DNA from: Chromohalobacter canadensis
GTDB lineage: Bacteria > Pseudomonadota > Gammaproteobacteria > Pseudomonadales > Halomonadaceae
Reading direction: 5' to 3'
DNA length: 64,000 bases
Assembly: GCF_034479555.1 (NCBI RefSeq)
Contig: NZ_CP140151.1
Span: forward strand, 682,001 to 746,000
Shown: piece after piece, positions 17,853 to 27,386 of the stretch
Layout of the letters: each line of letters starts with the position of its first letter
Numbering within the stretch: position 1 is the first letter of the stretch
Program-made: the position numbers and the translations under genes
The notes under the pieces: generated by a model
What the model was told of the DNA's origin: nothing
The model's database searches: none
The model's input: the letters and a program-made list of their open reading frames with translations, nothing else

Positions 17853-20108
17853 CTATTTCTCTTCGACCTCTAAACGGTCGACTTTCTGGAAGCCTCGCGA
17901 CAACTTGCTGCCCCTACGGCCACGCTCCCCAACGTAATAGTCGAGATCGCGACTCGAGAGCGTCTGCTTGCGCTTGCCGGCGTGAACCACCAGTGAGGCG
18001 CTGGCTGGCAGCATGACCAGGTCACGTACGAATTCCTCGCGATTGGCGGCGCGCGCGCCAGGAATGTCGATCATCTTGTTGCCCTTGCCCTTGGCCATGA
18101 CCGGCAACTGATCGAGCGGGAACACCAACAGGCGGCCTTCATTGGACACCACGGCGATGCGTGTGTCCTCGCCTTCCGGTACCGCGACCGGGGGTAGCAC
18201 ATTGCAGCCCTTGGGCACGCTGAGCGCGGCCTTGCCCGCCTTGCTCTTGCCGATCAAGTCATCGAGCCTGGCGATGAAACCGTAGCCGCCATCGGACGCC
18301 AACAGATAACGTGCTTCGGGGACATCAAGCATGACCCCTACCATACTCGCGCCGGCGCCGGGGTTGATGCGTCCCGTGATGGGTTCGCCCTGACTCCGGG
18401 CCGAGGGCAGATTATGCGCGGGCAGCGTATAGCTGCGTCCGGCGTCATCGAGCAGTACCAGCGGCTGATTTGACTTGCCACGCGCGGCCAGATGAAAGCT
18501 GTCACCCGCCTTGTAGGAAAGCCCTGCGGGGTCGATCTCGTGGCCCTTGGCACTGCGAATCCAGCCTTTTTCCGAGAGCACCACGGTAATCGGATCGGCG
18601 CCTACCAGCTCGACCTCGGACAAGGCCTTGGCTTCGCCGCGTTCGACGAGCGGCGCGCGGCGTGCATCACCATAGTCGTCGGCGTCCTGGCGCAATTCGC
18701 GCTCGATCAGATCAGTCAGCGCCTCGTCGTTGCCCAACAGTTCCTTGAGGCGTTCGCGCTCGGCGCTCAGCTCGTCCTGCTCGCCGCGAATCTTGAACTC
18801 TTCGAGCTTGGCCAGATGCCGCAAACGCAGCTCGAGAATCGCTTCGGCTTGACGCTCGGACAACCCAAAGGCGTTGATCAACCCCGGTTTGGGCTCGTCC
18901 TCCTCGCGGATGATGCGGATCACCTCATCGATATCGAGATACGCTGCCAGCAAGCCCTCAAGGATATGCAGGCGGTCTTCGACCTTCTTGAGGCGGTGTT
19001 CGAGTCGGCGGCGTACCGTCGCCCGACGGAACCGCAGCCATTCGCCCAGGATGGCGTGGAGTGCCATGACGCGCGGCCGGCCATCCAGCCCGATCACGTT
19101 CAGGTTGACGCGCACGTTCTTCTCGAGATCGGTGGTGGCGAACAGGTGCGCCATCAGTGCCTCGACATCGACCTTGCCGGAGCGTGGCACCAGCACCAGA
19201 CGCGTGGGCGTCTCGTGGGTCGATTCATCACGCAAGTCCGCCACCATGGGCAGCTTCTTGGCCTGCATCTGCGCGGCGATCTGCTCGAGTACCTTGGCGC
19301 CGCTGACCTGATACGGCAGTGCGGTAACCACCACATTGCCCTCTTCCAGCGTATAGCGCCCGCGCAGTTTCACCGAACCGCGCCCACTCTCGTAGAGCTT
19401 GCCAAGATCGGCCGGCGAACTGATGATTTCCGCTTCGGTGGGGAAATCCGGCGCCGGTACGTAACGCATCAGATCGCTGACGCTGGCCTCGGGATGGCGC
19501 AGCAAGTGACAGGTCGCGTCCACGACTTCGCGCACGTTATGGGGCGGAATGTCGGTGGCCATGCCCACCGCGATCCCGGTCGCGCCATTGAGCAACACGT
19601 GCGGCAAACGCGACGGCAGCACGGCCGGCTCGTCGAGGGTGCCATCGAAGTTGGGCGTCCAGTCGACCGTGCCCTGGCCGAGTTCGGAGAGCAGCACTTC
19701 GGAGAATTTCGACAGTCGCGCCTCGGTGTAGCGCATCGCCGCGAACGACTTGGGGTCGTCGGGACTGCCCCAATTGCCCTGACCATCGACCAGTGGGTAG
19801 CGATAGCTGAACGACTGCGCCATCAGCACCATCGCCTCGTAACAGGCGCTGTCGCCGTGTGGGTGGAACTTACCCAGCACGTCGCCAACGGTGCGTGCCG
19901 ACTTCTTGTATTTGGCGCTCGCCGTCAGCGACAACTCGCGCATGGCATAGACGATGCGCCGTTGCACCGGCTTCATGCCATCGCCGATATGCGGCAGCGC
20001 CCGGTCGAGAATCACGTACATCGAGTAGTCGAGATACGCCTTCTCGGTATATTCCTTGAGGGACAGACGTTCGACGTCGCCCTCCTCGACATGGATATCC
20101 ATGGTCAT
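17853..20108 (-). CDS. parC: DNA topoisomerase IV subunit A
   Basis: ParC is the DNA-cleaving subunit that, with ParE, unlinks daughter chromosomes. The 751-residue protein matches E. coli ParC in length (752). Visible features: [19 protein letters not shown] near the N-terminus, the quinolone-resistance region [19 protein letters not shown] with the usual Ser and Glu positions present as HGDSACYEA, the catalytic tyrosine in [12 protein letters not shown], and a C-terminal beta-pinwheel domain (about 500-751). Start ATG at 20108 or 20102. The D-S-A-C-Y-E sequence is the drug-sensitive form. It is separated from parE by a repeat-filled 177-base gap. Confidence 0.96.
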   Translation of the reverse strand: MTMDIHVEEGDVERLSLKEYTEKAYLDYSMYVILDRALPHIGDGMKPVQRRIVYAMRELSLTASAKYKKSARTVGDVLGKFHPHGDSACYEAMVLMAQSFSYRYPLVDGQGNWGSPDDPKSFAAMRYTEARLSKFSEVLLSELGQGTVDWTPNFDGTLDEPAVLPSRLPHVLLNGATGIAVGMATDIPPHNVREVVDATCHLLRHPEASVSDLMRYVPAPDFPTEAEIISSPADLGKLYESGRGSVKLRGRYTLEEGNVVVTALPYQVSGAKVLEQIAAQMQAKKLPMVADLRDESTHETPTRLVLVPRSGKVDVEALMAHLFATTDLEKNVRVNLNVIGLDGRPRVMALHAILGEWLRFRRATVRRRLEHRLKKVEDRLHILEGLLAAYLDIDEVIRIIREEDEPKPGLINAFGLSERQAEAILELRLRHLAKLEEFKIRGEQDELSAERERLKELLGNDEALTDLIERELRQDADDYGDARRAPLVERGEAKALSEVELVGADPITVVLSEKGWIRSAKGHEIDPAGLSYKAGDSFHLAARGKSNQPLVLLDDAGRSYTLPAHNLPSARSQGEPITGRINPGAGASMVGVMLDVPEARYLLASDGGYGFIARLDDLIGKSKAGKAALSVPKGCNVLPPVAVPEGEDTRIAVVSNEGRLLVFPLDQLPVMAKGKGNKMIDIPGARAANREEFVRDLVMLPASASLVVHAGKRKQTLSSRDLDYYVGERGRRGSKLSRGFQKVDRLEVEEK

Positions 20109-20170
20109 GGGTTTGGGGCCCTATCTACCATCATGGAAACTTCGCGGACAGTGCCCGCACGAAACATAGC

Positions 20171-20285
20171 TTGAAGAGAGAAGAACGGCGCTTCGCGCCT
20201 TGAGAGGGAAGATAAACGCATCGTTTCCCTTCCCTCTCACGTCTGCCTTCTTATTTCTTCGTCCTTATCTCTTCCATCTTCCTTC
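20171..20285. repeat. Intergenic palindromic repeat, copy B (between parE and parC)
   Basis: The same architecture as copy A: purine-rich GAAGAGAGAAGAA, hairpin GGCGC-TTC-GCGCC, then GAGAGGGAAGATAAA, a short spacer, and the complementary CTTCCCTCTC followed by TCTGCCTTCTTATTTCTTC. The hairpin loop differs from copy A while the stem is kept. The transcript from parE would fold into a long imperfect hairpin. It also abuts the upstream gene's stop codon. Confidence 0.65.
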
Positions 20286-22166
20286 TTACACCTCGATATC
20301 GGCGAGGTTGCCGTAATCCTCGAGCCAGTTCTTGCGATCGCCGGCGCGCTTCTTGGCCAGCAGCATGTCCATCATCTCGCGGGTGCCGTCGTCCGCAGCG
20401 AGGGTCAGTTGCACAAGGCGACGCGTGTCGGCGGCCATGGTGGTTTCACGCAACTGCAGCGGGCTCATTTCGCCCAGGCCCTTGAAGCGCTGAACATTAG
20501 GCGTGCCACGCTTGCCTTCCAGGCGTTTCAAGATGGCAGCCTTCTCGCTTTCGTCGAGGGCATAGTGGACTTCCTTGCCCAGATCGATGCGATACAGCGG
20601 CGGCATGGCCACGAACACATGGCCAGCATCGACCAGCGCGGGGAAGTGACGCACGAACAACGCGCACAGCAGGGTCGCGATGTGTAGGCCGTCGGAGTCG
20701 GCGTCGGCGAGGATGCAGATCTTGTGATAACGCAGCTTGGTGAGATCGTCGCTGCCGGGGTCCATGCCGATGGCCACGGCGATGTCGTGGACCTCCTGGG
20801 AACTGTAGATATCATGCGCCTCGACTTCCCAGGTGTTGAGGATCTTGCCACGCAGCGGGAGGATCGCCTGCGTCTCACGATCACGTGCCTGCTTGGCGCT
20901 GCCGCCGGCGCTATCGCCCTCGACCAGAAACAGCTCGGAGGCCGCGGGGTCCTGCCCCGCGCAGTCGGCGAGCTTACCCGGCAAGGCGGGACCGGAGGTC
21001 ACCTTCTTGCGGGCCACTTTCTTGGCACTCTTCTGGCGCCGCTGGGCAGCATTGATCACCAGTTCGGCCAACGCCTCGGCCTGGTCGACGTGATGGTTGA
21101 GCCATAGTGAGAAGGCGTCCTTGACCACGCCGGAGACGAAGCCGGCCACCACCCGCGAGGATAGCCGCTCCTTGGTCTGCCCGGCGAACTGCGGATCGAG
21201 AAGCTTCACGGAGAGCACGAAGGCGACACGCTCCCACAGATCATCGCCGGTCAACTTGACCCCGCGCGGCAGCAGGCTGCGGTATTCGCAGAATTCACGC
21301 AGCGCCTCGAGCAACCCCGAGCGCAAGCCGTTGACGTGCGTCCCACCGAGCGGCGTGGGAATCAGGTTGACGTAGGATTCCTGCAGCAACTCGCCGCCTT
21401 CCGGCAGCCACTGGATGGCCCAATCGACGCCCTGGTCGTCGTCCTCGAAATGACCCAGAAACGGCGAACTGGGCAGCGCCTCGACATCGTCTGTGGCCTG
21501 CGCCAGATAATCGCGCAAGCCGTCGGCGTATTGCCAGACGTTCTGGCTGCCGTCGGTATCCACCAGTGTCACCTCGAGCCCCGGACAGAGGACCGCCTTG
21601 GCGCGCAACAGGTGCTGAAGACGCGGTAGCGACAGCTTAGGACTATCGAAATAACTCTCGTCCGGCCAGAAACGCAGCACCGTGCCCGTGGCCTTCTTGG
21701 CACACGACCCGATGACGGTGAGTTCCTCTACCTTGTCGCCGTGGGCGAAGGCCATACCGTGGCGGTCGCCGTCGCGGCAGACCTCGATTTCCAGACGCCG
21801 CGACAGCGCATTGACCACCGACACCCCGACACCATGCAGGCCGCCCGAGAAGCGATAGCTCGATTGGGAGAACTTCCCGCCCGCATGCAGCCGGGTCAAG
21901 ATGAGTTCGACGCCGGACACCCCGTGCTCGGGGTGCATGTCGATGGGCATGCCACGCCCATCATCAGAGACCTCGATGCCGCCGTCGTCATGCAGCTGCA
22001 CACGAATATGCCGTGCATGGCCGGCCAGCGCCTCGTCGACGCTGTTGTCGATGACCTCCTGCACGAGATGGTTGGGGCGACTGGTATCGGTGTACATTCC
22101 GGGGCGCTTGCGCACCGGGTCGAGTCCCGACAGGACCTCGATGGAACTGGCACTGTATTGCGTCAT
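20286..22166 (-). CDS. parE: DNA topoisomerase IV subunit B
   Basis: ParE is the ATPase subunit of topoisomerase IV. From the ATG at 22166 it has 626 residues (E. coli 630). The GHKL ATPase domain shows VQEVIDNSVDEALAGHA, DDGRGMPIDMHPEHG and GGLHGVGVSVVNALS; the transducer and TOPRIM parts show LFLVEGDSAGGSAKQARDR (catalytic Glu), LRGKILN and ILADADSDGLHIATLL. The C-terminus carries the QRFKGLGEM block. ORF extension upstream to 22277 is not supported by a ribosome site. yqiA starts nearly adjacent upstream (its stop is 11 bases from the parE start), so the two are probably one operon. Confidence 0.96.
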   Translation of the reverse strand: MTQYSASSIEVLSGLDPVRKRPGMYTDTSRPNHLVQEVIDNSVDEALAGHARHIRVQLHDDGGIEVSDDGRGMPIDMHPEHGVSGVELILTRLHAGGKFSQSSYRFSGGLHGVGVSVVNALSRRLEIEVCRDGDRHGMAFAHGDKVEELTVIGSCAKKATGTVLRFWPDESYFDSPKLSLPRLQHLLRAKAVLCPGLEVTLVDTDGSQNVWQYADGLRDYLAQATDDVEALPSSPFLGHFEDDDQGVDWAIQWLPEGGELLQESYVNLIPTPLGGTHVNGLRSGLLEALREFCEYRSLLPRGVKLTGDDLWERVAFVLSVKLLDPQFAGQTKERLSSRVVAGFVSGVVKDAFSLWLNHHVDQAEALAELVINAAQRRQKSAKKVARKKVTSGPALPGKLADCAGQDPAASELFLVEGDSAGGSAKQARDRETQAILPLRGKILNTWEVEAHDIYSSQEVHDIAVAIGMDPGSDDLTKLRYHKICILADADSDGLHIATLLCALFVRHFPALVDAGHVFVAMPPLYRIDLGKEVHYALDESEKAAILKRLEGKRGTPNVQRFKGLGEMSPLQLRETTMAADTRRLVQLTLAADDGTREMMDMLLAKKRAGDRKNWLEDYGNLADIEV

Positions 22167-22176
22167 GCGTTGTCCA

Positions 22177-22854
22177 TTAAGTGAGTTCGTCAGAGCGCGC
22201 GTACGATCGTGCGGGCAGCGCCCAACCACCATGCGCGAAGATGGCCGGCAAATAATCGGCCAGGGCACTGAAACCATGGTCGCCGCCGGGATGCACGATC
22301 ATCGAGGCACCGGCATAGAATGCCAGTGCATCGCGACAGTCCAGGGTTTCATCGGCGCTGCCCAGCAACACTTGATAACGGCTCGGGTCGATGACGGCAG
22401 TAGGCGTCATTGCCTCGAGCGCTTCGCCATGGCGCTCATCGATGGTGAAGCGCTCATGGGTATAAGGGTTTTCCAACGGCGCGCCCATCCACTGCGTCAC
22501 CAATCGTGCCGGCCGTACCGCAGGGTTGATCAACACCGCGCGCAACCCGAAGCGTTCGGCCAGGCAGGTGGCTAGAAAGCCACCCATCGAACTGCCGATC
22601 AGCAAGGTGTCATCGCCCAGGGCATGCAACTCGCGCTCGGCGCATGCCAAGGCGTCATCGGGGCGATGCGGCAACTGCGGCGTGACACACCGAGGGGATA
22701 CCACATCTTCGCTCGCCAGACGCTCACAGGTCGCCGCGATCAAGCGCGCCTTGGGTGATGCCGCGCCACTGTTGAAACCGTGCAGATACAGAATATTGGC
22801 CACGGGCGTCGTATTAGCCACGGGCGCCATATTGGCCACGGGCGTCGTCAGCAT
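22177..22854 (-). CDS. yqiA: YqiA-family alpha/beta-hydrolase esterase
   Basis: The product, 225 residues from ATG 22854, has the alpha/beta-hydrolase nucleophile elbow GSSMGGFLA (Ser), an early oxyanion segment ILYLHGFNSGAASPKA, and the late acidic and His positions (LLGSADETLDCRDA, VHPGGDHGFS). E. coli YqiA, an esterase of unknown natural substrate, is likewise encoded just upstream of parE. Odd feature: the first about 18 residues are three tandem hexapeptides (TPVANM, APVANT, TPVANI) encoded by an 18-base repeat, so the N-terminus has recently expanded and the exact start (22854 or a later ATG inside the repeat) is uncertain. Confidence 0.85.
   Translation of the reverse strand: MLTTPVANMAPVANTTPVANILYLHGFNSGAASPKARLIAATCERLASEDVVSPRCVTPQLPHRPDDALACAERELHALGDDTLLIGSSMGGFLATCLAERFGLRAVLINPAVRPARLVTQWMGAPLENPYTHERFTIDERHGEALEAMTPTAVIDPSRYQVLLGSADETLDCRDALAFYAGASMIVHPGGDHGFSALADYLPAIFAHGGWALPARSYARSDELT
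22792..22845. repeat. Three tandem 18-bp units at the 5' end of yqiA
   Basis: Units 22792-22809, 22810-22827 and 22828-22845 share ATTGGCCACGGGCG-type sequence (plus strand), with a few substitutions. Each encodes six residues of the esterase N-terminus, so copy-number change keeps the frame. Confidence 0.85.
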
Positions 22855-22882
22855 ACCGCACAACCTGTACAAACAGCCAGTA

Positions 22883-24562
22883 TCATGTCCCATCCTGTGC
22901 TTGCCATACAACATCGAGCAGGCCCCGGCTGGAATCATCCAGCGTCTCGGCACCGCGCCGTGAGGCCAGAATCTGTTCGGTTTCGGAGGCGATCTGCTTG
23001 CCTAGCTCCACGCCCCACTGGTCGAAAGGATTGATGTCCCAGAGAGTGGCTTGCGCGAACACCTTGTGCTCGTAGAGGGCGATCAACGCGCCCAATGACC
23101 GTGGCGTCAGCCGATCGAGCAGCAACGTGGTCGAAGGCTGGTTGCCACGGTAACGTTTATGGCTCGGACGCGGCACATCACTGGGGAGAGCTTCGTCACC
23201 CAACATCAAGACCCGCGACTGGGCGATGCAGTTAGCCAGCGTCAAACGGTGCTGGGCCTTGAGATGCGCTCGAGTGGCCGGATCTTCGACCCGATCATAA
23301 CGTCGCACCGGAGCGATGAAATCGCACTCCACCGCCTGCGTGCCCTGGTGAAGTAACTGATAGAAGGCATGTTGCGCATTGGGACCAAGCTGTCCCCACA
23401 ACACCGGGCAGGTGGAATACGGCGTGATCTCACCGTCGTTGGTGACCGATTTGCCGTTGGACTCCATCTCCAGTTGCTCGAGATAGCTGGCGAAGTATTC
23501 GAGGCGGCCGTCATAGGGCAGGATCGAGTGCGCACGCACATCCAGGAAGTTAACGTTCCAGATGCCCGCCAAGGCCAGCAGCACCGGCAGGTTGTCCTCG
23601 AGCGGTGTCTCACGAAAATGGCGGTCCATGTCGTGAGCACCCGCCAGCAGCTCGCGGAAGTTGTCCATGCCCACCGCCAACGCGATAGGCAAGCCAATCG
23701 CCCCCCAGAGCGAATAACGACCGCCAACCCATTCCCAGAAACGCAACTGATGGCGCGGATCGATGCCCCACTCGCTCATGCGCTCGGGCTTGGCCGAGAC
23801 ACCGATGAAATGCTGGCGCATCACCAACTCGCTCATCTCGGTATCTTGACCGCCGTCGGCCAAGCGCGTCATCAACCAGTCACGCGCGGTCGAGGCGTTG
23901 GACAGCGTATCGATGGTGGTAAACGACTTCGATGACAGCACGAACAGCGTGGTGGCAGGATTGAACCGGGTCAGGTAGTCGGCGAGTTGCGAGCCGTCCA
24001 TGGTCGAGGCGAAATGAATATCGACCTGATGCACGTCACGCGGGCGATAATCGGCCAGGGCGTGGGTCACCATCAAAGGCCCCAGATCGGAGCCGCCGAC
24101 GCCCAGGTTCACCACGTCGGTGATCGGCCGTCCCGTGGCGCCACGCCATTGCCCGGCGTGGCATTTTTCGACCATCGCCTGCATGCGGGCCAGCGTCTCG
24201 TGGACATCGGGCACGACATCCTCGCCTTCGACCACCAGGCTAGCCTCGGGGGGCAGACGCAAGGCGGTATGCAAGGCCGGGCGATCCTCGGAGAGATTGA
24301 CCCGTTCGCCGTTTTGCAAACGCGCGATGGCGCCCTCGAGATCCGCCTCGCGGGCCAGCTCGAGCAGCATCGCAAGCGTCTCGTCACGCCAGCGATGTTT
24401 GGACAGATCCAGCGTCAGCCCTACCCCGCGTCGCGTGAAACGCGCATGACGACCGGAATGCTCGGTGAACAAGCTCTTGAGATGCACGTTACGCATCTCG
24501 TCGGCATGCGCGGCGAGCTTTTGCCAGGCCGGCGAATGGTGGATCATGGTTGACTGGGTCAT
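22883..24562 (-). CDS. pgi: Glucose-6-phosphate isomerase
   Basis: Pgi interconverts glucose-6-phosphate and fructose-6-phosphate. The 559-residue protein starts MTQSTMIHHSPAWQKL at 24562, with AAGGAGAG upstream. Both family signatures are clear: NLGVGGSDLGPLMV with the catalytic-site Ser, FVLSSKSFTTIDT, and near the C-terminus NPFDQWGVELGKQIA. PYDGRLEYFASYLEQLEMESNGK appears around residue 380 (read in two parts), and the catalytic His/Lys region is in place. Its length agrees with the gammaproteobacterial form. It lies just upstream of yqiA on the same strand (28 bases), an unusual neighbour for that gene, and is divergent from cmoA. Confidence 0.96.
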   Translation of the reverse strand: MTQSTMIHHSPAWQKLAAHADEMRNVHLKSLFTEHSGRHARFTRRGVGLTLDLSKHRWRDETLAMLLELAREADLEGAIARLQNGERVNLSEDRPALHTALRLPPEASLVVEGEDVVPDVHETLARMQAMVEKCHAGQWRGATGRPITDVVNLGVGGSDLGPLMVTHALADYRPRDVHQVDIHFASTMDGSQLADYLTRFNPATTLFVLSSKSFTTIDTLSNASTARDWLMTRLADGGQDTEMSELVMRQHFIGVSAKPERMSEWGIDPRHQLRFWEWVGGRYSLWGAIGLPIALAVGMDNFRELLAGAHDMDRHFRETPLEDNLPVLLALAGIWNVNFLDVRAHSILPYDGRLEYFASYLEQLEMESNGKSVTNDGEITPYSTCPVLWGQLGPNAQHAFYQLLHQGTQAVECDFIAPVRRYDRVEDPATRAHLKAQHRLTLANCIAQSRVLMLGDEALPSDVPRPSHKRYRGNQPSTTLLLDRLTPRSLGALIALYEHKVFAQATLWDINPFDQWGVELGKQIASETEQILASRRGAETLDDSSRGLLDVVWQAQDGT

Positions 24563-24679
24563 GACTCGTACTCTCCTTGACAAGCTCGCTAATGGCCCTG
24601 CAGATGCACAGCCCCGGCGCGGCGCGTACAATGCGCCATTCCCTGTGGCCCCGCCACGCCTCGACTCGATGAGTGCCTC

Positions 24680-25423
24680 ATGAGTGACGCATCTTACCGT
24701 GACGCGATCTTTTCGACACCCCTCGACCGGGTGGCTAACTTTTCCTTCGACGAACAGGTCGTCGCCTGCTTCCCCGACATGATTCGTCGCTCGGTACCCG
24801 GCTATGGCCAGATACTGGGCATGCTGGGCTTGATCGCCGAACGCCATCTGCGCTTCGGCGCACATGTCTACGACCTGGGCTGCTCACTGGGCGCAGTGAG
24901 CCTGGCACTCGCCGGGCGCCTACCGCCGGAGGCCTTCACCCTGACCGGGGTCGACCTGTCACCGACGATGGTCGCCCGAGCGCGCGAAACACTCAGTGAA
25001 GAATGCCCCGATCATCGCATCGATATCATCGAAGGCGATATCCGGCACATCGATTACCGACCCGCCGGCATGATCGTGCTCAACTTCACGTTACAATTCT
25101 TGCCCCCGGAAGACCGACGAGCGGTCATCGAGCACCTGTACAACGCTCTGGAACCCGGCGGTGTGCTAGTGCTCTCGGAAAAGATCGTGCTGCCCGACGA
25201 GCAGGAAAACGCCTGGCTGGTGGAACGCTACCACGATTTCAAGCGCGCCAACGGCTATAGCGACATGGAAATCAGCCAGAAGCGCACCGCGCTGGAAAAC
25301 GTGCTGGTACCGGATACCCTCGAAGCGCATCACGACCGACTGCGTACCGCCGGCTTTACACGCGTCAACACCTGGTTTCAGTATCTCAATTTCGCCTCGA
25401 TGGTGGCCTTCAAGGATGCCTGA
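24680..25423 (+). CDS. cmoA: Carboxy-S-adenosyl-L-methionine synthase
   Basis: CmoA makes carboxy-SAM from SAM and prephenate. The 247-residue protein contains the SAM-fold motif VYDLGCSLGAVSLALA, the post-I Asp in LTGVDLSPTMVARA, NFTLQFLPPEDR, and the typical ending VNTWFQYLNFASMVAFK. N-terminal RVANFSFDEQVVACFPDMIRRSVPGYG is the family signature. Its 3' end overlaps cmoB by eight bases, so the two are translationally coupled. With cmoM at 37786 the window encodes the steps after uridine hydroxylation. Confidence 0.95.
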   Translation: MSDASYRDAIFSTPLDRVANFSFDEQVVACFPDMIRRSVPGYGQILGMLGLIAERHLRFGAHVYDLGCSLGAVSLALAGRLPPEAFTLTGVDLSPTMVARARETLSEECPDHRIDIIEGDIRHIDYRPAGMIVLNFTLQFLPPEDRRAVIEHLYNALEPGGVLVLSEKIVLPDEQENAWLVERYHDFKRANGYSDMEISQKRTALENVLVPDTLEAHHDRLRTAGFTRVNTWFQYLNFASMVAFKDA

Positions 25424-26420
25424 TCGCTTCCCGCTCGACCGCACTCAACGTGCGCTCTTCGATGCCTTCCTCGACCACGGCCTGACCGAATGGGTCGCTC
25501 GCTTGCCAGACCAGCTTGCCAACGGCCTGGACCGTCGACGCTTCGGCGACCTGCCCGCTTGGGAAAAGGCCGTCGCCAAACTCCCGGCGCTGCCCGAGTC
25601 GCGTGATGTCGCCCTCGACCAGGACAGCGTGCGGGTCGATGTCGCGCTCGACGACAGCCGCCAACGCCAATGCGAGAACCTGCTGCGCAAGTTGATGCCC
25701 TGGCGCAAAGGGCCCTATGTGTTGGGCGGACTCCACATCGACACCGAATGGCGTTCGGATTGGAAATGGCAGCGCGTCGCACCGCATCTATCCCCGCTCG
25801 AGGGACGCCGCGTGCTGGATGTCGGCGGCGGCAACGGCTACCACGCTTGGCGCATGGCCGGCGCCGGCGCGGCGTTTGTGCTAGTCATCGACCCGTCGCC
25901 ACGCTTCTATTACCAATTTCAGGCCATACGCCATTTCGTGGGAGATGCCGACGCATGGCGCACGCATTTCCTGCCGGTCGGTATCGAGGACGTCCCCCCG
26001 CAACTCGAGGCGTTCGACACCACCTTCTCGATGGGCGTGCTCTACCACCGCTCCTCCCCACTCGAGCATCTAGCGCAACTGCGCGATACGCTGTGCCCCG
26101 GCGGCGAACTCGTCCTCGAGACCCTGGTCGTCGAAGGTGACGCGAATACGGTTTTCATGCCCGGCGAGCGCTATGCGGCCATGCCCAACGTATACTTCTT
26201 GCCCTCGTCGGCAGCGCTATCCCACTGGCTCGAGCGTTGTGGCTTCGAGGACGTACGAGTCGTCGATGAGGCCCCGACATCGATGGAAGAACAGCGCAGC
26301 ACCACGTGGATGACGTTCCAGTCGTTGGCCGACTTTCTCGATCCCGAGGATTCGACGTTGACTCTCGAAGGCTATCCGGCGCCACGGCGTGCCGTGCTGG
26401 TGGCGCGCAAGCCCGAGTGA
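25416..26420 (+). CDS. cmoB: tRNA U34 carboxymethyltransferase
   Basis: CmoB transfers the carboxymethyl group of carboxy-SAM to 5-hydroxyuridine-34 of tRNAs, giving cmo5U, which widens wobble reading. The 334-residue protein has the CmoB family start (RTQRALFDAFLDHGLTEWVARLP), GPYVLGGLHIDTEWRSDWKW, the SAM-fold motif VLDVGGGNGYHAWRMAGAGA and MGVLYHRSSPLEHLAQL. Length equals the family norm (E. coli 323). It begins inside the cmoA 3' end. Nothing atypical is seen. Confidence 0.95.
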   Translation: MPDRFPLDRTQRALFDAFLDHGLTEWVARLPDQLANGLDRRRFGDLPAWEKAVAKLPALPESRDVALDQDSVRVDVALDDSRQRQCENLLRKLMPWRKGPYVLGGLHIDTEWRSDWKWQRVAPHLSPLEGRRVLDVGGGNGYHAWRMAGAGAAFVLVIDPSPRFYYQFQAIRHFVGDADAWRTHFLPVGIEDVPPQLEAFDTTFSMGVLYHRSSPLEHLAQLRDTLCPGGELVLETLVVEGDANTVFMPGERYAAMPNVYFLPSSAALSHWLERCGFEDVRVVDEAPTSMEEQRSTTWMTFQSLADFLDPEDSTLTLEGYPAPRRAVLVARKPE

Positions 26421-26426
26421 TGCCTA

Positions 26427-26527
26427 TATTCGACTAACACTTGTATTCGACTAACACTTGTATTCGACTAACGCTTGTATTCGTCTGACACTTGTATCCG
26501 TTGACGTTTGCATTCGACTGGCGCTTA
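26427..26527. repeat. Six tandem 17-bp repeats upstream of the Fur-box ATPase gene
   Basis: Unit TATTCGACTAACACTTG occurs twice perfectly (26427, 26444), then with one, three and more changes at 26461, 26478, 26495 (16 bp) and 26511. Divergence rises steadily toward the gene. The array lies between the cmoB stop and the Fur box and accounts for most of that 175-base gap. Confidence 0.9.
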
Positions 26528-26556
26528 TTTGGCTTGCTCTCCCTCGGCATGCGAAC

Positions 26557-26575
26557 GATAATGTTTATCATTATC
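26557..26575. promoter_or_regulatory. Fur box
   Basis: GATAATGTTTATCATTATC matches 17 of 19 bases of the Fur consensus GATAATGATAATCATTATC. It ends 20 bases before the ATG of the ABC-type ATPase gene, where bound Fur would block transcription or translation start under iron-replete conditions. Confidence 0.88.
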
Positions 26576-26595
26576 GATGTCGTAGGAGGCCTATC

Positions 26596-27384
26596 ATGCT
26601 GTCGCTCTTCAATACGGCCCTCGAGGGAACGCCGCGCCTGCTGCCCTTCACCGATCGTCTGGTACCAGGCGAACTACTCGGCATCTGCGGGCCGCATGGC
26701 GCCGGCAAGAGTACCCTGATCGGCTTGCTCGCCGGTCTCTACCGACCCACGCGCGGTAGCATATGCCTCGACGGACAACCTCTGCACTGCTGGCCCAGCA
26801 CCTACCGCGCCCAACGCATCGCGCATGTCGTCGCACCGCCGCAAAGCCTGGCCGATTGGCGCGTACGCGATCTGGTCGGACTGGGACTGCTGGAGAGTTG
26901 CTCACGCGTCACGCAACACGGCGCCAGTTCGCCGCCCTGCCTTCCGCTTGCAGTGGAAACGGCGCTCGCCGCGCTCGATCTACAGGCTCTGGGCGACCAA
27001 CGCCTGGGAGAACTCGACCCGGCGAATGCTCAACGCGCGATGATCGCGCGCTCGCTGTGCCAAGTCGCGGCGGCGCCCCATTGCCCATTCCGGCAGCGGC
27101 GCGATAACGGCATTCTGCTCCTAGACCTTGAGCCTCTGGCACCGATGGAAGAGCAGCGTCTATTAGCCGATCTAGGCGCCGCCTCACGGCGCCACCGCCT
27201 GTGCATCGTACCGGTCGTCAGCCAGTGCGACGCGAGTCTCGCGTGCTGTGATCGCGTGTGGTGGATGAACGCTGATGCACGCTGCACCAACGTGACGTCG
27301 GCGGTACGCCATGTACTCAGGGTTCAGGTGACCCCGCCGACGGCGGAGACACCTCTCTCGAAAGCGCCGGACGCCACGCCTTGA
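26596..27384 (+). CDS. Degenerate ABC-type ATPase, iron-regulated
   Basis: The 262-residue product (ATG 26596 after a strong TAGGAGG site) is closest in form to FecE/HmuV iron-siderophore or haem import ATPases. Walker A is intact (GPHGAGKST, residue about 36) and [19 protein letters not shown] and a Q-loop (VAPPQS) follow. Other motifs are broken: the LSGGE signature reads [18 protein letters not shown], Walker B and the catalytic Glu read [10 protein letters not shown], and the H-loop His position reads VVSQCDAS. Cysteines are frequent. No permease or binding-protein gene is adjacent. Either it works as a nucleotide-binding regulatory protein or it is decaying; the intact Fur box and ribosome site favour expression. 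Confidence 0.7.
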   Translation: MLSLFNTALEGTPRLLPFTDRLVPGELLGICGPHGAGKSTLIGLLAGLYRPTRGSICLDGQPLHCWPSTYRAQRIAHVVAPPQSLADWRVRDLVGLGLLESCSRVTQHGASSPPCLPLAVETALAALDLQALGDQRLGELDPANAQRAMIARSLCQVAAAPHCPFRQRRDNGILLLDLEPLAPMEEQRLLADLGAASRRHRLCIVPVVSQCDASLACCDRVWWMNADARCTNVTSAVRHVLRVQVTPPTAETPLSKAPDATP

Positions 27385-27386
27385 CG

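Noticed and set aside
18492..20174. 560-codon frame antisense to parC
   Set aside because: It has no ribosome site, is rich in His, Arg and Gln as expected for antisense of a GC-rich gene, and the opposite strand encodes full-length ParC.
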